Shown here: positions 13,863 through 13,900 of the stretch, in pieces
Layout of the letters: each line of letters opens with the position of its first letter
Position numbering within the stretch: the first letter of the stretch is position 1
Origin: Methanobacteriaceae archaeon
GTDB taxonomy: Archaea > Methanobacteriota > Methanobacteria > Methanobacteriales > Methanobacteriaceae
Reading direction: 5' to 3'
NCBI GenBank assembly: GCA_900769095.1
Contig: CAAGFH010000076.1
Coordinates: forward strand, 1-13,900
DNA length: 13,900 nt
Notes under the pieces: generated by a model
Told to the model about the DNA's origin: nothing
The model's input: only the letters and a program-made list of their open reading frames with translations
Databases searched by the model: none
Translations under genes and position numbers: made by a program

Positions 13863-13900
13863 AAGGATGTGTTTAATGCTTTGGAAGATGAATGGGATGA
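13859..13900. repeat. Inverted repeat, right arm at the window end
   Basis: Perfect 42-base reverse complement of 13732-13773, reaching the very last base. Read on the minus strand it is antisense to a real gene and interrupts the upstream part of that gene. A fold-back chimera at a contig end is the simplest cause; a genuine inversion is less likely. Confidence 0.9.

Noticed and set aside
1..13900. A headless contractile injection system or tailocin
   Set aside because: Capsid, protease, minor head, adaptor and head-closure genes are present and apart from the edge intact, so a virus or provirus is the better reading.
1..13900. CRISPR arrays, tRNA genes, insertion sequences, integrase and attachment sites
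   Set aside because: I looked for regularly spaced repeats, cloverleaf-like segments, transposase motifs and tyrosine or serine recombinase genes and saw none.

Overview
The window is an AT-rich structural module of a tailed virus or provirus. Every gene lies on the minus strand, so transcription runs from position 13900 down to 1. The gene order is that of a myovirus with a contractile tail: minor head protein, prohead protease with scaffold region, HK97-fold major capsid protein, head-tail adaptor, head closure, HK97 gp10-like tail completion, probable tail terminator, a small conserved-type protein, tail sheath, tail tube, tail-assembly chaperone with an overlapping second frame, tape measure, baseplate adaptor, split baseplate hub, spike-like OB-fold protein, and the first three codons of another baseplate gene.

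The likely host is a pseudomurein-walled methanogen of the Methanobacteriales, such as Methanobrevibacter or Methanosphaera. This is inferred from a transglutaminase-like cysteine peptidase domain with a C-H-D triad on the hub (Cys274, His300, Asp315), which resembles pseudomurein endoisopeptidases. The AT-rich composition, T-run terminators and strong GGAGG-type ribosome binding sites fit. An AT-rich Firmicute host is the main alternative; no host gene, integrase or attachment site is present to decide.

Head region (about 9.4-13.9 kb): the minor head gene is cut at its 5' end, and the last 42 bases of the window are an exact inverted copy of part of that same gene, probably a fold-back artefact at a sequence end. 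A 176-bp gap full of overlapping inverted repeats separates it from the protease. The protease carries a long acidic scaffold-like C-terminus with a possible internal start. Hairpins lie on both sides of the capsid gene. The neck genes that follow are tightly packed.

Tail region (about 3.0-9.4 kb): sheath and tube are followed by a 113-bp T-rich gap, then the chaperone pair and the tape measure. Baseplate region (1-3.6 kb): the hub, which is one polypeptide in PBSX/XkdQ-like phages, appears as two genes. The upstream gene holds the N-terminal half of the hub plus the cysteine peptidase-like domain. The downstream gene begins with an unrecognised alpha/beta domain and ends with the C-terminal half of the hub. 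The most interesting hypothesis here is a hub opened at one point to carry two cell-wall-directed domains, delivered by a contractile tail through a pseudomurein wall.

No gene-free stretch exceeds 300 bases; the longest gaps (12919-13094, 6906-7018, 11732-11802, 10629-10708) are described individually.
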